This document shows, in pieces, positions 5,972 through 13,750 of a DNA stretch of 19,608 nucleotides. How positions within the stretch are numbered: the first letter of the stretch is position 1; each line of letters begins with the position of its first letter. This stretch comes from Chloroflexota bacterium (GTDB lineage Bacteria; Chloroflexota; Dehalococcoidia; Lucifugimonadales; Lucifugimonadaceae). A program made the translations under genes and the position numbers. The notes beneath the pieces are model-generated. The model was not told the DNA's origin. It did not search any database and saw only the letters and a program-made list of their open reading frames with translations. Location of the stretch: contig JAURLM010000158.1 in NCBI GenBank assembly GCA_030831265.1, positions 1 to 19,608 of the forward strand, written 5' to 3'.

Positions 5972-7888
5972 TCAAATTGTTGCCGCAGCAGCCCGTGTTT
6001 GCGGCGCTGAAGGCGGACTTCCCGACTGTCCAACGACCTTCGCCTTACCCAGCCTCAACGAATTTGTGACGACACTCACTGAACTTAACGCCATCGCTGC
6101 AGCGGCAGCGACAGGGTTCAGGAACCCGAACTGTCCCAGCAAAGGGTGTAGCCAGCCCGGCACGGTTGAGTCCAGGAAAAACGGGTGCAAGGCACCGGCG
6201 GCGATTGGAATCAGCAGCACGTTGTAGAAGAATGCCCAGAACAGGTTCTGGCGCACTGTTCGCATAGTAGCGCGGCTCAACCCAATAACTTCGGCAACTC
6301 CGCGCGGATCGCTTGAAGTCAGGGTAATGTCGGCTGACTCAATTGCGACATCCGTCCCACTGCCAATTGCGATGCCTACATCTGCGAGTGCAAGTGCCGG
6401 GGCATCGTTGATGCCATCACCGACCATCGCCACGCGTCTGCCCGCTGACTGTAGCTCCGCAATCCGCTCTGCTTTGTCGGCAGGCATCACCTCGGCAAAA
6501 ACTTCGTCGATCCCTACTCGGGCGGCCACAGTTTCAGCAGTTCGGCGGTTGTCCCCGGTCAACATCACGGTGCGAATTCCCATCGCACGAAGCCCGCGCA
6601 CAGCTTCAACAGCGCTTGGTCGAACGGTGTCCATGACGCCTATCAGTCCAATCGCTGCACCATCTCTAGCGACGGCAAGTACGGTTTGTCCTGCTTCCGC
6701 CATTTTGTCTGCGAATTCAACGAGTGAACTCACGCCAACGCCACGCCCGGACAACATCCCGATACTACCGACCAGCACATGGCTTTCGCCAACACGGCCT
6801 TCCACACCTCGCCCCGCCGTTGCAGCAAAGTCGATCACCGGTTGGATTTCCAGCGTCTTTGACTTCGCATAACCCGTCACAGCAGCAGCAACAGGATGTT
6901 CGGAGCCTGCCTCCACTGCAGCTGCGATAGCAACCAGTTCATCTTCCGGGACACCTATTACCTTCACGCTTGTCACACTGGGCCGTCCCTCGGTCAGTGT
7001 CCCCGTCTTGTCGAAAACTACCGTGTCCAACTTATGAGCCGATTCCAGCACCTCGGCATTGCGAATGAGAAGACCGCTGGACGCGCCACGTCCCATACCA
7101 ACCGTGATAGCGGTCGGTGTGGCAAGTCCCAGTGCACACGGGCAGGCAACCACAAGTACGGCTACGGTCAACAGCAATGCATTCACAAAAGCCGGGTCCG
7201 GTGCAAAAAACAGCCAAGCAATAAACGTGACGAGCGAGACGCTGAGAACCGTCGGTACGAATACGGCGGTAACGCGATCTACCAGCCGCTCAACAGGAGC
7301 GCGGGATGCTTGCGCCCGTTCGACCATCATCACAATCTGCGCAAGCGCAGTCTCACGACCAACACGTGTTGCCCTGAATCTGATACCGCCGGTGCCGTTT
7401 ACGGTCCCGGCATAAACCATATCTCCAGCAGATTTCTCTACAGGAACACTCTCACCCGTGAGCATCGACTCGTCAATTTCACCAGAACCGCTTTCGATCG
7501 TGCCATCGACAGATACGCGTTCACCCGGACGAAGAATGATGAGGTCACCAGTTGATATCTCCTCGACCGACATCTCAACTATCTCGCCATCTTGCTCAAC
7601 ACGAGCAGTGCTCGGCGTAAGCCCAATCAACTTGCGGATGGCGTCCGAAGTACGACCACGCGCCCTGGCCTCAAGCCACCGCCCCAGCAGGATCAGCCCG
7701 ATGATGGCAGTCGAAACATCGAAATAGGTTCCCGTCGCGTGCCCACTTATTCCGCCCGCATCAAAAACCACCGAACCTTCGAATACCGGTCTGAATAACG
7801 TGGCAGCGGCTGAATAAAAGAACGCCGTAGATGTCCCAACCCAACCAGAGTGTTCATGTTGGTTGTGCGATGTTTGAGCGCACCCCAC
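5972..7888 (-). CDS. copA: CopA Cu(I)-exporting P-type ATPase, C-terminal fragment (frameshifted)
   Basis: This is the larger part of a copper ATPase and continues the fragment at 7747-8604 in the -1 frame. Homology begins at about residue 19 (TSTAFFYSAAAT); the first residues (MGCAQTSHNQ...) are an out-of-frame reading of the upstream part. In order: actuator TGES (144-147); the membrane metal site CPC (249-251) in ACPCALGLATPTA; phosphorylation site DKTG (Asp293); HP locus (331-332); hinge GDGIND (490-495); TM7 Tyr-Asn (555-556); and TM8 MALSS (599-603). CPC, YN and MxxS together mark a Cu(I) exporter. It pumps Cu(I) out of the cytoplasm using ATP. All catalytic residues are intact, so the break is recent, recoded or a sequencing error. 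Confidence 0.9.
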   Translation of the reverse strand: MGCAQTSHNQHEHSGWVGTSTAFFYSAAATLFRPVFEGSVVFDAGGISGHATGTYFDVSTAIIGLILLGRWLEARARGRTSDAIRKLIGLTPSTARVEQDGEIVEMSVEEISTGDLIILRPGERVSVDGTIESGSGEIDESMLTGESVPVEKSAGDMVYAGTVNGTGGIRFRATRVGRETALAQIVMMVERAQASRAPVERLVDRVTAVFVPTVLSVSLVTFIAWLFFAPDPAFVNALLLTVAVLVVACPCALGLATPTAITVGMGRGASSGLLIRNAEVLESAHKLDTVVFDKTGTLTEGRPSVTSVKVIGVPEDELVAIAAAVEAGSEHPVAAAVTGYAKSKTLEIQPVIDFAATAGRGVEGRVGESHVLVGSIGMLSGRGVGVSSLVEFADKMAEAGQTVLAVARDGAAIGLIGVMDTVRPSAVEAVRGLRAMGIRTVMLTGDNRRTAETVAARVGIDEVFAEVMPADKAERIAELQSAGRRVAMVGDGINDAPALALADVGIAIGSGTDVAIESADITLTSSDPRGVAEVIGLSRATMRTVRQNLFWAFFYNVLLIPIAAGALHPFFLDSTVPGWLHPLLGQFGFLNPVAAAAAMALSSVSVVTNSLRLGKAKVVGQSGSPPSAPQTRAAAATI

Positions 7889-8604
7889 GCTCCCCGGTAA
7901 AACCGTGCGCCAGCCCAGAATTGGATGGGAGCGGCGAGTAACAGGAACACGTAGTTGGCGGCCGTTGGGTCGATGTGTTTAAGCGAACCTATCGAGCCGT
8001 ACTGCATCGCCGCCATGATGACCGCGGCAGCTACAAGACTGGCGATAACGCGCAGACGCAGGCTGTCGAGGTCGGCCTTCCTGCGAGCGCGGGCTTCTTC
8101 AAACTCTGTCTCTGCGTCCCGATCGCCTTCAAACGAAACAACTTCGTATCCTGCACCGGAAACTGCATCACGGATCTCGCGCCTGCCAACCGAACCGCTG
8201 ACAAACTCGATCTCGGCCGTTTCTGTCGACAGATTCACATCGGCACGGGTGACTCCCTGCAATTCCCGTAGCGCTCTGCCGACATGATTCACGCAGGAGG
8301 CACATGTCATGCCACCAACGTGGATTCTCTCGATGCTGGTCGTAACTCCGTAACCCGCATCGCGCACAGCTGCCAGCAGGTCATCAGCATTAGCCTCGGT
8401 ACCAGCTGCGAGAATCACATTCGCCGTCTCGGAGGCAAGGCTTACATCTGCCGACTCAACGCCTTCCACTGACCGCAACGCCTTTCCGACATGCAGTACA
8501 CATGCCGCACACGTCATACCGGTGATCGGCACATTGAGAGTTACGGCCCCGTGGTTAACAGGCGTGCTATCAGTCTCAGAGGCATGTGAATGTGTTTCGA
8601 CCAT
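7747..8604 (-). CDS. copA: CopA Cu(I)-exporting P-type ATPase, N-terminal fragment (frameshifted)
   Basis: The 5' part of copA encodes two heavy-metal-associated domains, with Cu(I)-binding GMTCAAC (Cys32, Cys35) and GMTCASC (Cys101, Cys104). These are followed by two membrane segments (about 181-202 and 215-233) and the conserved HRTTNMNTLVGLG. After about residue 257 the frame leaves the family sequence and runs 28 unrelated residues (HLRRSFIQ...) to a stop. The joined product would be about 877 residues, fitting a two-HMA CopA. The start at 8602-8604 has GGGAGG just upstream and lies 20 bases after the csoR stop, so the two genes are co-transcribed. The fragment alone could be a membrane-anchored copper-binding protein, but it lacks the pump core. 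Confidence 0.88.
   Translation of the reverse strand: MVETHSHASETDSTPVNHGAVTLNVPITGMTCAACVLHVGKALRSVEGVESADVSLASETANVILAAGTEANADDLLAAVRDAGYGVTTSIERIHVGGMTCASCVNHVGRALRELQGVTRADVNLSTETAEIEFVSGSVGRREIRDAVSGAGYEVVSFEGDRDAETEFEEARARRKADLDSLRLRVIASLVAAAVIMAAMQYGSIGSLKHIDPTAANYVFLLLAAPIQFWAGARFYRGAWGALKHRTTNMNTLVGLGHLRRSFIQPLPRYSDRYSKVRWFLMRAE
7835..7842 (-). other. copA: Frameshift site in copA
   Basis: On the minus strand the codons CTG GTT GGG TTG GGA CAT leave the CopA frame. One extra G in the run at 7837-7835 would give GGG ACA TCT ACG GCG and restore LVGLGTSTAFFYS. No canonical slippery heptamer is visible, although the site is a G-rich repeat (GGTTGGGTTGGG). Confidence 0.85.
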
Positions 8605-8624
8605 GGGCCTCCCTGCCGAATTCT

Positions 8625-8891
8625 CTACTTCTCAGATATCTCGAACAGGTCTTTTAATTCCTGGTGCATCTGTTCGTCCCTGCCTTCGCGGTAACCCTCT
8701 GGGACACACGATCGCAAATGACCGTCGATGAGCAGCCCTTCCAGTTTCTGGAGAGCACGCCGTATAGCGTACGTTTGCCGAATCACATCGACACAGTACC
8801 GGTCTTCCTCAATCATCTTGCGAACGCCTGCTATGTGGCCCTCAATGTAGTTAACCCGCTTGATGGCGTCCTGTTTGGTATCCATTAACAT
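8625..8891 (-). CDS. csoR: CsoR-family copper-sensing repressor
   Basis: This 88-residue all-helical regulator of the CsoR/RcnR family starts with the typical DAIKRVNYIEGHIAGVRKMIEED. The Cu(I)-binding triad is visible: Cys33 (DRYCVDV), His58 and Cys62 (GHLRSC). This C-H-C pattern marks copper sensors rather than the nickel/cobalt or sulfur-sensing relatives. Apo-protein binds DNA and represses; Cu(I) releases it. It is the first gene of the copper operon, directly before copA. The start at 8889-8891 has AGGTGGA about 10 bases upstream; the ATG at 8883-8885 is also possible. A GC-tract dyad about 55 bases upstream is its likely operator, which would make it autoregulated. Confidence 0.93.
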   Translation of the reverse strand: MLMDTKQDAIKRVNYIEGHIAGVRKMIEEDRYCVDVIRQTYAIRRALQKLEGLLIDGHLRSCVPEGYREGRDEQMHQELKDLFEISEK

Positions 8892-8938
8892 CGGTATTCA
8901 TCCACCTGTTTCCAATCAATCAAGTGCCATGTAGCGTT

Positions 8939-8973
8939 ACTATAACACCCCCACCCGGGGGGGTATGGGTCAA
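8939..8973 (-). promoter_or_regulatory. Candidate csoR-copA promoter overlapping the operator
   Basis: The minus strand has a -10-like TATAGT (8944-8939) and a -35-like TTGACC (8973-8968), but the spacer is 23 bases, longer than normal, and is filled by the operator. On the plus strand TATAAC (8941-8946) is a -10-like box that could serve the cytochrome gene. Both are tentative. Confidence 0.4.
8941..8966. promoter_or_regulatory. Candidate CsoR operator
   Basis: A C5-A-C3-G7 tract with A/T-rich flanks (minus strand ATACCCCCCCGGG, then TGGGGGTGTTATA) resembles known CsoR sites: runs of C then G bordered by TA-rich bases, an imperfect dyad. It lies between divergent csoR and the cytochrome gene, where one repressor could control both. 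Confidence 0.72.
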
Positions 8974-8992
8974 GTTACATGAGAGCATTTAG

Positions 8993-9475
8993 ATGAACGT
9001 CTTCATGGCGAGGCAGTTTTTGCACCGCAAGTCCAAGATATCGCTGTCTGTGGCAATGGTGCTTACCAGCGCAGTTGTCGCAGCCTGTGGCAGCAGCAAG
9101 GACGGCACGACCAATGAAGCGCAATTCCCGGTGCAGGTAACCGAAGAGCGTGTTGCCACCGGTTCCGTCCTTTACGCAGACAACTGCGCTAGCTGTCACG
9201 GCGAGCCGGGAGTTTCTCCTCCTGTACTGCCGACCGCACCGCCCCACGATGAAAACGGACACACATGGCATCACGCCGACCGTCTTCTGTTCGAATGGAT
9301 TCTCGATCGGCCACCCATGGCCACAGTGATGCCAGCGTTTCGCGGCCAGTTGACCGAAGAAGAGACCATATCGATCCTTTCTTACATAAAGTCAACCTGG
9401 TCTAATGACATCCAGGAATTCCAGTCGGAAAGGTCGGCCCAGTACGAACTACAACTCAAGCAAAACGCAAAATAG
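8993..9475 (+). CDS. Cytochrome c lipoprotein, single heme
   Basis: The 160-residue exported protein has a basic N-terminus, a hydrophobic stretch (about 15-31) and a lipobox ending VAAC (Cys32), so it should be membrane-anchored by lipid outside the cytoplasm. The heme-binding motif is CASCH (65-69) in YADNCASCHGEPG. The distal ligand is probably Met113 in MPAFRGQL. The stretch NGHTWHHADRLLFEWI with three histidines lies between them. It is a class I cytochrome c fold, presumably an electron carrier. It diverges from csoR across the likely CsoR operator, so copper control is likely. A role in periplasmic copper oxidation or delivery to a terminal oxidase is only inferred. The Shine-Dalgarno sequence (GAGAG, 7 bases before ATG) is weak. 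Confidence 0.88.
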   Translation: MNVFMARQFLHRKSKISLSVAMVLTSAVVAACGSSKDGTTNEAQFPVQVTEERVATGSVLYADNCASCHGEPGVSPPVLPTAPPHDENGHTWHHADRLLFEWILDRPPMATVMPAFRGQLTEEETISILSYIKSTWSNDIQEFQSERSAQYELQLKQNAK

Positions 9476-9480
9476 AGTCA

Positions 9481-9509
9481 TTGACGCAAAATTGTCGACA
9501 GGTTAGACT
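9481..9509 (+). promoter_or_regulatory. Candidate promoter upstream of rpoB
   Basis: A -35-like TTGACG (9481-9486), a 17-base spacer and a -10-like TAGACT (9504-9509) lie just after the cytochrome stop. Transcription would begin near 9516 and meet the terminator at 9581-9623 before rpoB. Confidence 0.5.
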
Positions 9510-9580
9510 GTTTCACTGTCGAGGAGTGTCCACCTCTGCATCTTAAGCACTGGTTTCCCAATTTAGGCCGATAAGACACA

Positions 9581-9623
9581 CCCCACACCCGCTAAAAAGC
9601 AAGGCACGCGGGTGGGGTTTTTT
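9581..9623 (+). terminator. Intrinsic terminator upstream of rpoB (possible attenuator)
   Basis: The arm at 9582-9592 pairs with 9608-9617 (10 bp, one bulged A), with a 15-base loop and a run of six T at 9618-9623. It ends transcripts from the cytochrome gene. If rpoB uses the promoter at 9481, it also sits inside the rpoB leader as an attenuator. Upstream GGAGTGTC (9523-9530) can pair with GACACACC (9575-9582), with one mismatch, so the leader may be folded. Confidence 0.82.
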
Positions 9624-9652
9624 GCGCGTTCTGCAGTCTGGCACACTCCCCG

Positions 9653-9666
9653 TTCGCCATCTGGCG
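9653..9666 (+). repeat. Hairpin motif copy 1, rpoB leader
   Basis: TTCGCCATCTGGCG forms a CGCC/GGCG stem with loop ATCT, 33 bases before the rpoB start. The same 14 bases with one change (T to C in the loop) occur before rpoC at 13751. Confidence 0.5.
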
Positions 9667-9699
9667 CCCGGCATCACAGCTCTGGAAGTGGAGTAGAGC

Positions 9700-12600
9700 A
9701 TGGTTCTCGCCGAATCACGGCCACGTATTTTTGAACCCAAAGAGGCGAAGTCTTTCAACTCGCTCCGAACAGTCGTAGATGTTCCGAATCTCGTGCAGGT
9801 TCAGATCAATTCGTTCGACTGGTTGAAGGCGGACGGACTCAAGGAACTCTTCGACGAGATTTCCCCGATAGAAGATTTCTCTGGAGGCCGTTTTGAGTTG
9901 CGGTTCCTGGATCACGAGATCCGGGCGCCAAAGTTCACTGAACGCGAATGCCGCCAGCGAGAAATCACCTACTCGGCACCTCTCTACGTCACCGTTCAGT
10001 TGGTCATCAAGGCCACAGGTGAAGTAAAGGAACAGGTGCTGTTCTTCGGCGATGTGCCGATGATGACCCCGAACGGCACCTTCGTTATCAACGGTGCAGA
10101 GCGCGTCGTCGTATCACAACTTGTCCGCTCGCCTGGTGCCTACTTCACATCTGACAGTGACCCCACGTCAGGACGCGCACTCTGCTCAGCGAAGCTCATC
10201 CCCTACCGCGGTGCATGGGTTGAGCTTGAGACCAGCAACCGTGACCTGCTAAGCGTGAAGGTTGACCGCAAACGCAAGGCCCCGATCAGCACGTTCCTGC
10301 GCGCACTTGGCTGGGAGACGGATGACGAGATCCGCGACCTGTTCAAGGAAGTGGACACTGACCAGGACCGCCAGTTCATCGAATCCACCCTTGCTCGTGA
10401 CTCCGCAGTCACCACGCAAGACGAGGCTCTGCTTGAGTTCTACCGCAGGCTGCGACCGGGTGAGCCGCCCAGCATTGAGAATGCCCGCGCTCTCATCGAA
10501 GGACTGTTCTTCAATGAGCGCAAGTACGATCTTGGCCGCGTCGGTCGCTACAAGCTAAACCGCCGCCTGGGTATCCAGGTTCCACTTGAGACGCGCACGC
10601 TCACCAAAGAAGACATCATCGAGATGATTTCTCGAATGATTCGTATCAACAACGGTGAGATTCAGCCGGATGACATCGACCACCTCGGCAACCGCCGTGT
10701 GCGTGCTGTCGGTGAACTAATCCAGAACCAGCTCCGCGTCGGCCTGCTCCGCATGGAGCGCGTCGTCAAAGAGCGAATGACCACGCAGATGGATCCGGCT
10801 GCGACCACTCCGGCCGCACTGATCAACATCCGCCCTGTTGTGGCAGCTGTCCGAGAGTTCTTCGGTGGATCACAGCTGTCCCAGTTCATGGACCAGACCA
10901 ACCCGCTGGCAGAACTGACACACAAGCGCAGGCTTTCGGCACTTGGCCCTGGTGGCCTTTCACGTGAGCGAGCAGGATTCGACGTTCGTGACGTCCACCA
11001 CTCGCACTACGGCCGAATCTGCCCTATCGAAACCCCTGAAGGCCCGAACATCGGACTTCTTGGTTCGCTGTCCACATACGCCCGTATAAACGACTACGGC
11101 TTTATTGAGACGCCTTACCAGAAGGTGCTGAAGGAAATCTCCAGCGACAATCCTGATATCGCCGGTCGAATCCCGACCGAAGACATCACGGACGAAGCCG
11201 GGAAGGTAGTTGCGGAAGCCGGGAAGAAGATGACTGCGGCAACAGCAGAAGAGGTGAACGCCCTGCCGGCGCGCATCGTACCTGTTCGCCCGTACGTTTC
11301 TGCCAACCCTGAAGACATCCAGTACCTGTCTGCTGACGCTGAAGAAGAGCACATCATTGGACAGGCTACGACCGAGACTGACAACAAGGGTCAGTTCTCC
11401 GGCGACCAAGTTGAAGTTCGCCTTGGCGAAGGCTTCACCTACGAGCCACCAGAAAATGTAGAGCTTATGGACATCTCTCCGATGCAGATCGTGAGCGTGT
11501 CCACCGCCCTTATCCCATTCCTTGAGCATGATGACGCAAACCGAGCACTGATGGGCTCGAACATGCAGAGACAGGCTGTGCCGTTGCTGAAATCGGAAGC
11601 TCCGCTGGTAGGCACCGGCATGGAGCGCCGCGTGGCAATGGACAGCGGTCAGGTTGTGCTATCTCTTGCCGACGGCATTGTCGTCGCATCAGACGCCGCT
11701 GAAATCAAGGTGATGGACAAGGAAGGCAAGGTGCATGAGCACCCGCTGACCAAGTTCGTGCGCTCCAACCAGGGCACATGCATCAACCAGCACCCCATCG
11801 TCACCAAGGGCCAGGTTGTGAAGAAGGGTGATCCGCTTGCGGACAGCGCTTCTACAGACCTCGGTGAACTTGCTCTCGGCCAGAACCTCATGGTTGGCTT
11901 CATGAGCTGGGAAGGCTACAACTTCGAAGACGCGATCATCATCAACCAAGACTTGGTTAAGAACGACCGCTTCACCTCGATACACATTGAGAAGCACGAA
12001 GTCGAGGCACGAGAGACGAAACTCGGCCCTGAAGAAATCACGCGTGACATCCCTAACGTCGGTGAAGAGAGCCTCCGGGATCTCGACGATGAAGGTGTTG
12101 TCCGAATTGGCGCATACGTAGGCCCTGGCGACATCCTCGTTGGCAAGATCACCCCGAAGGGTGAAACCGAACTCACGGCAGAAGAGAAACTGCTGCGAGC
12201 CATCTTCGGTGAAAAGGCCCGTGACGTTAAGGACACCTCGCTGCGAGTGCCCCACGGCCAGCACGGTAAGGTGATCAACATCCGTGTCATGACCAAGGCC
12301 AATGGTGATGACCTGCCTCCCGGTGTCATGAAGATGGTGCGAGTATGGGTAGCGCACACCCGCAAGATCACCCAGGGTGACAAGATGGCAGGTCGGCACG
12401 GCAACAAGGGTGTTGTCGCCAAGATCATGCCTCGCGAGGACATGCCGTTCCTACCGGACGGAACCCCGCTGGACATCGTCCTGAACCCAATCGGTGTGCC
12501 ATCACGCATGAACCTGGGTCAGTTGCTTGAAACACACCTCGGTGCTGCCGCACGAACCCTCGGGTTCAATGCCCGGACACCTGTGTTCGACGGTGCGAAG

Positions 12601-13644
12601 GACGTCGTAATTGAAGACCAGCTGGCACGAGCCTGGTTCGTCCAGGAATCGGAAGCCGTAGCTCCAAGAGACATTGACAGGCGCAAGATCGACTGGAAAA
12701 AGGTCGATAAGTGGCTGGCAGACCGCGGATTCGACCGTGACAGGCTCTGGAGCGATGCCCCCACGTACCACGGTGTGGCGCGTGAGGCATGTCTCCGCAT
12801 CTGGCTGACTGAATATGTTGGCCAGGACGTGGAAGACCTGAAGCCTTCAGAACTCATGGCAGAGGCACTACGCCTTGCCCGTGAAAAGAAGGTCTCAGCA
12901 CCAATCTTCGGAAAATCCGTGTTGATTGACGGAAGAACCGGCGAGAAATTCGACCAGCCAATCACCGTGGGCACGATGTACATGCTCAAGCTGATTCACC
13001 TTGTCGAGGACAAAATCCACGCCCGCTCAACCGGACCATACTCGCTGATTACGCAGCAGCCGCTGGGTGGTAAAGCCCAGTTCGGTGGCCAGCGCTTCGG
13101 TGAGATGGAAGTCTGGGCGCTTGAGGCGTATTCCGCCGCTTACACGCTGCAGGAAATGCTAACGATCAAATCAGACGACGTTGTTGGCCGGGTCAAGACC
13201 TACGAGGCCATCGTTAAGGGTGAAGAAGTTATCCAGCCTGGTGTGCCAGAGTCATTCCACGTGCTCCTGAAAGAGCTACAGGGACTCGGCCTTTCGGTTG
13301 AACTGCTGAACCAGGACTTTGACCAGGCAACCCCGGACGCAAGTCGCGACGATAGTGCAGCGGCTGCGCTTGGCGCTCCTCTCAGTTGGGAAGACTTCGA
13401 CTACAGCCCGCTCGACCTCGATGACATGGATGATGACCTCCTGGACGATGACGATGAGTCTGGTCTTTCAGATGACGTCGACATCAAAGCGTCCAAAGAC
13501 GATGACGACGACGAAGATGACGAGGATGCCTCAGTCTTAGAGGACGTTGAAGAAGATGAGTCGGAAGACCTGGAAGAAGAACCGGATGACGAATCACTCC
13601 GCGAACTTGCAGACACCGACCTCGATGACGATGAGGTCGAATAA
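9700..13644 (+). CDS. rpoB: DNA-directed RNA polymerase subunit beta
   Basis: The 1314-residue beta subunit forms half of the catalytic cleft of RNA polymerase. Conserved blocks in order are: NGTFVINGAERVVVSQL near 125; the rifampicin-pocket block SQLSQFMDQTNPLAELTHKR from about 391; ETPEGPNIGLL; GYNFEDAIIIN; GDKMAGRHGNKG with the active-site lysines; and QPLGGKAQFGGQRFGEMEVW. Residues matching E. coli Asp516, His526 and Ser531 are unchanged, so intrinsic rifampicin resistance is not indicated. The start at 9700 has GGAG 6 bases upstream. The end is unusual: residues 1230-1314 contain 49 Asp/Glu and only three basic residues. It is followed by rpoC after 213 bases. No rplL or rplJ precedes it, unlike many bacteria. 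Confidence 0.98.
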   Translation: MVLAESRPRIFEPKEAKSFNSLRTVVDVPNLVQVQINSFDWLKADGLKELFDEISPIEDFSGGRFELRFLDHEIRAPKFTERECRQREITYSAPLYVTVQLVIKATGEVKEQVLFFGDVPMMTPNGTFVINGAERVVVSQLVRSPGAYFTSDSDPTSGRALCSAKLIPYRGAWVELETSNRDLLSVKVDRKRKAPISTFLRALGWETDDEIRDLFKEVDTDQDRQFIESTLARDSAVTTQDEALLEFYRRLRPGEPPSIENARALIEGLFFNERKYDLGRVGRYKLNRRLGIQVPLETRTLTKEDIIEMISRMIRINNGEIQPDDIDHLGNRRVRAVGELIQNQLRVGLLRMERVVKERMTTQMDPAATTPAALINIRPVVAAVREFFGGSQLSQFMDQTNPLAELTHKRRLSALGPGGLSRERAGFDVRDVHHSHYGRICPIETPEGPNIGLLGSLSTYARINDYGFIETPYQKVLKEISSDNPDIAGRIPTEDITDEAGKVVAEAGKKMTAATAEEVNALPARIVPVRPYVSANPEDIQYLSADAEEEHIIGQATTETDNKGQFSGDQVEVRLGEGFTYEPPENVELMDISPMQIVSVSTALIPFLEHDDANRALMGSNMQRQAVPLLKSEAPLVGTGMERRVAMDSGQVVLSLADGIVVASDAAEIKVMDKEGKVHEHPLTKFVRSNQGTCINQHPIVTKGQVVKKGDPLADSASTDLGELALGQNLMVGFMSWEGYNFEDAIIINQDLVKNDRFTSIHIEKHEVEARETKLGPEEITRDIPNVGEESLRDLDDEGVVRIGAYVGPGDILVGKITPKGETELTAEEKLLRAIFGEKARDVKDTSLRVPHGQHGKVINIRVMTKANGDDLPPGVMKMVRVWVAHTRKITQGDKMAGRHGNKGVVAKIMPREDMPFLPDGTPLDIVLNPIGVPSRMNLGQLLETHLGAAARTLGFNARTPVFDGAKDVVIEDQLARAWFVQESEAVAPRDIDRRKIDWKKVDKWLADRGFDRDRLWSDAPTYHGVAREACLRIWLTEYVGQDVEDLKPSELMAEALRLAREKKVSAPIFGKSVLIDGRTGEKFDQPITVGTMYMLKLIHLVEDKIHARSTGPYSLITQQPLGGKAQFGGQRFGEMEVWALEAYSAAYTLQEMLTIKSDDVVGRVKTYEAIVKGEEVIQPGVPESFHVLLKELQGLGLSVELLNQDFDQATPDASRDDSAAAALGAPLSWEDFDYSPLDLDDMDDDLLDDDDESGLSDDVDIKASKDDDDDEDDEDASVLEDVEEDESEDLEEEPDDESLRELADTDLDDDEVE

Positions 13645-13659
13645 CTAAAACACCACGAC

Positions 13660-13697
13660 GGCGGGCATCGAACCGGCATGACCCAACGATGCCCGCC
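13660..13697 (+). other. Strong hairpin between rpoB and rpoC
   Basis: A perfect 11-bp stem GGCGGGCATCG (13660-13670) with CGATGCCCGCC (13687-13697) encloses 16 bases, 15 bases after the rpoB stop. No T tract follows, so it is not a typical terminator. It may be a processing site, an mRNA-stabilising end, or a binding site. Confidence 0.6.
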
Positions 13698-13750
13698 CGA
13701 TCCAACACGGCACACCAGACACCGACGATAAGGAGACAACAGCCCATCGA

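Noticed and set aside
6327..6872. Plus-strand frame of 181 codons opposite copA
   Set aside because: It is a Ser/Ala/Thr/Pro-rich shadow of the conserved ATPase catalytic domain.
10858..10990. Possible rifampicin-resistance substitutions in RpoB
   Set aside because: The key positions matching Asp516, His526 and Ser531 of E. coli are unchanged; the visible differences (Asn518 to Thr, Ser522 to Ala) are not sufficient to claim resistance.
10960..12509. Several long minus-strand frames opposite rpoB (up to 236 codons)
   Set aside because: They run antisense through conserved beta-subunit blocks and have no start signals or motifs.
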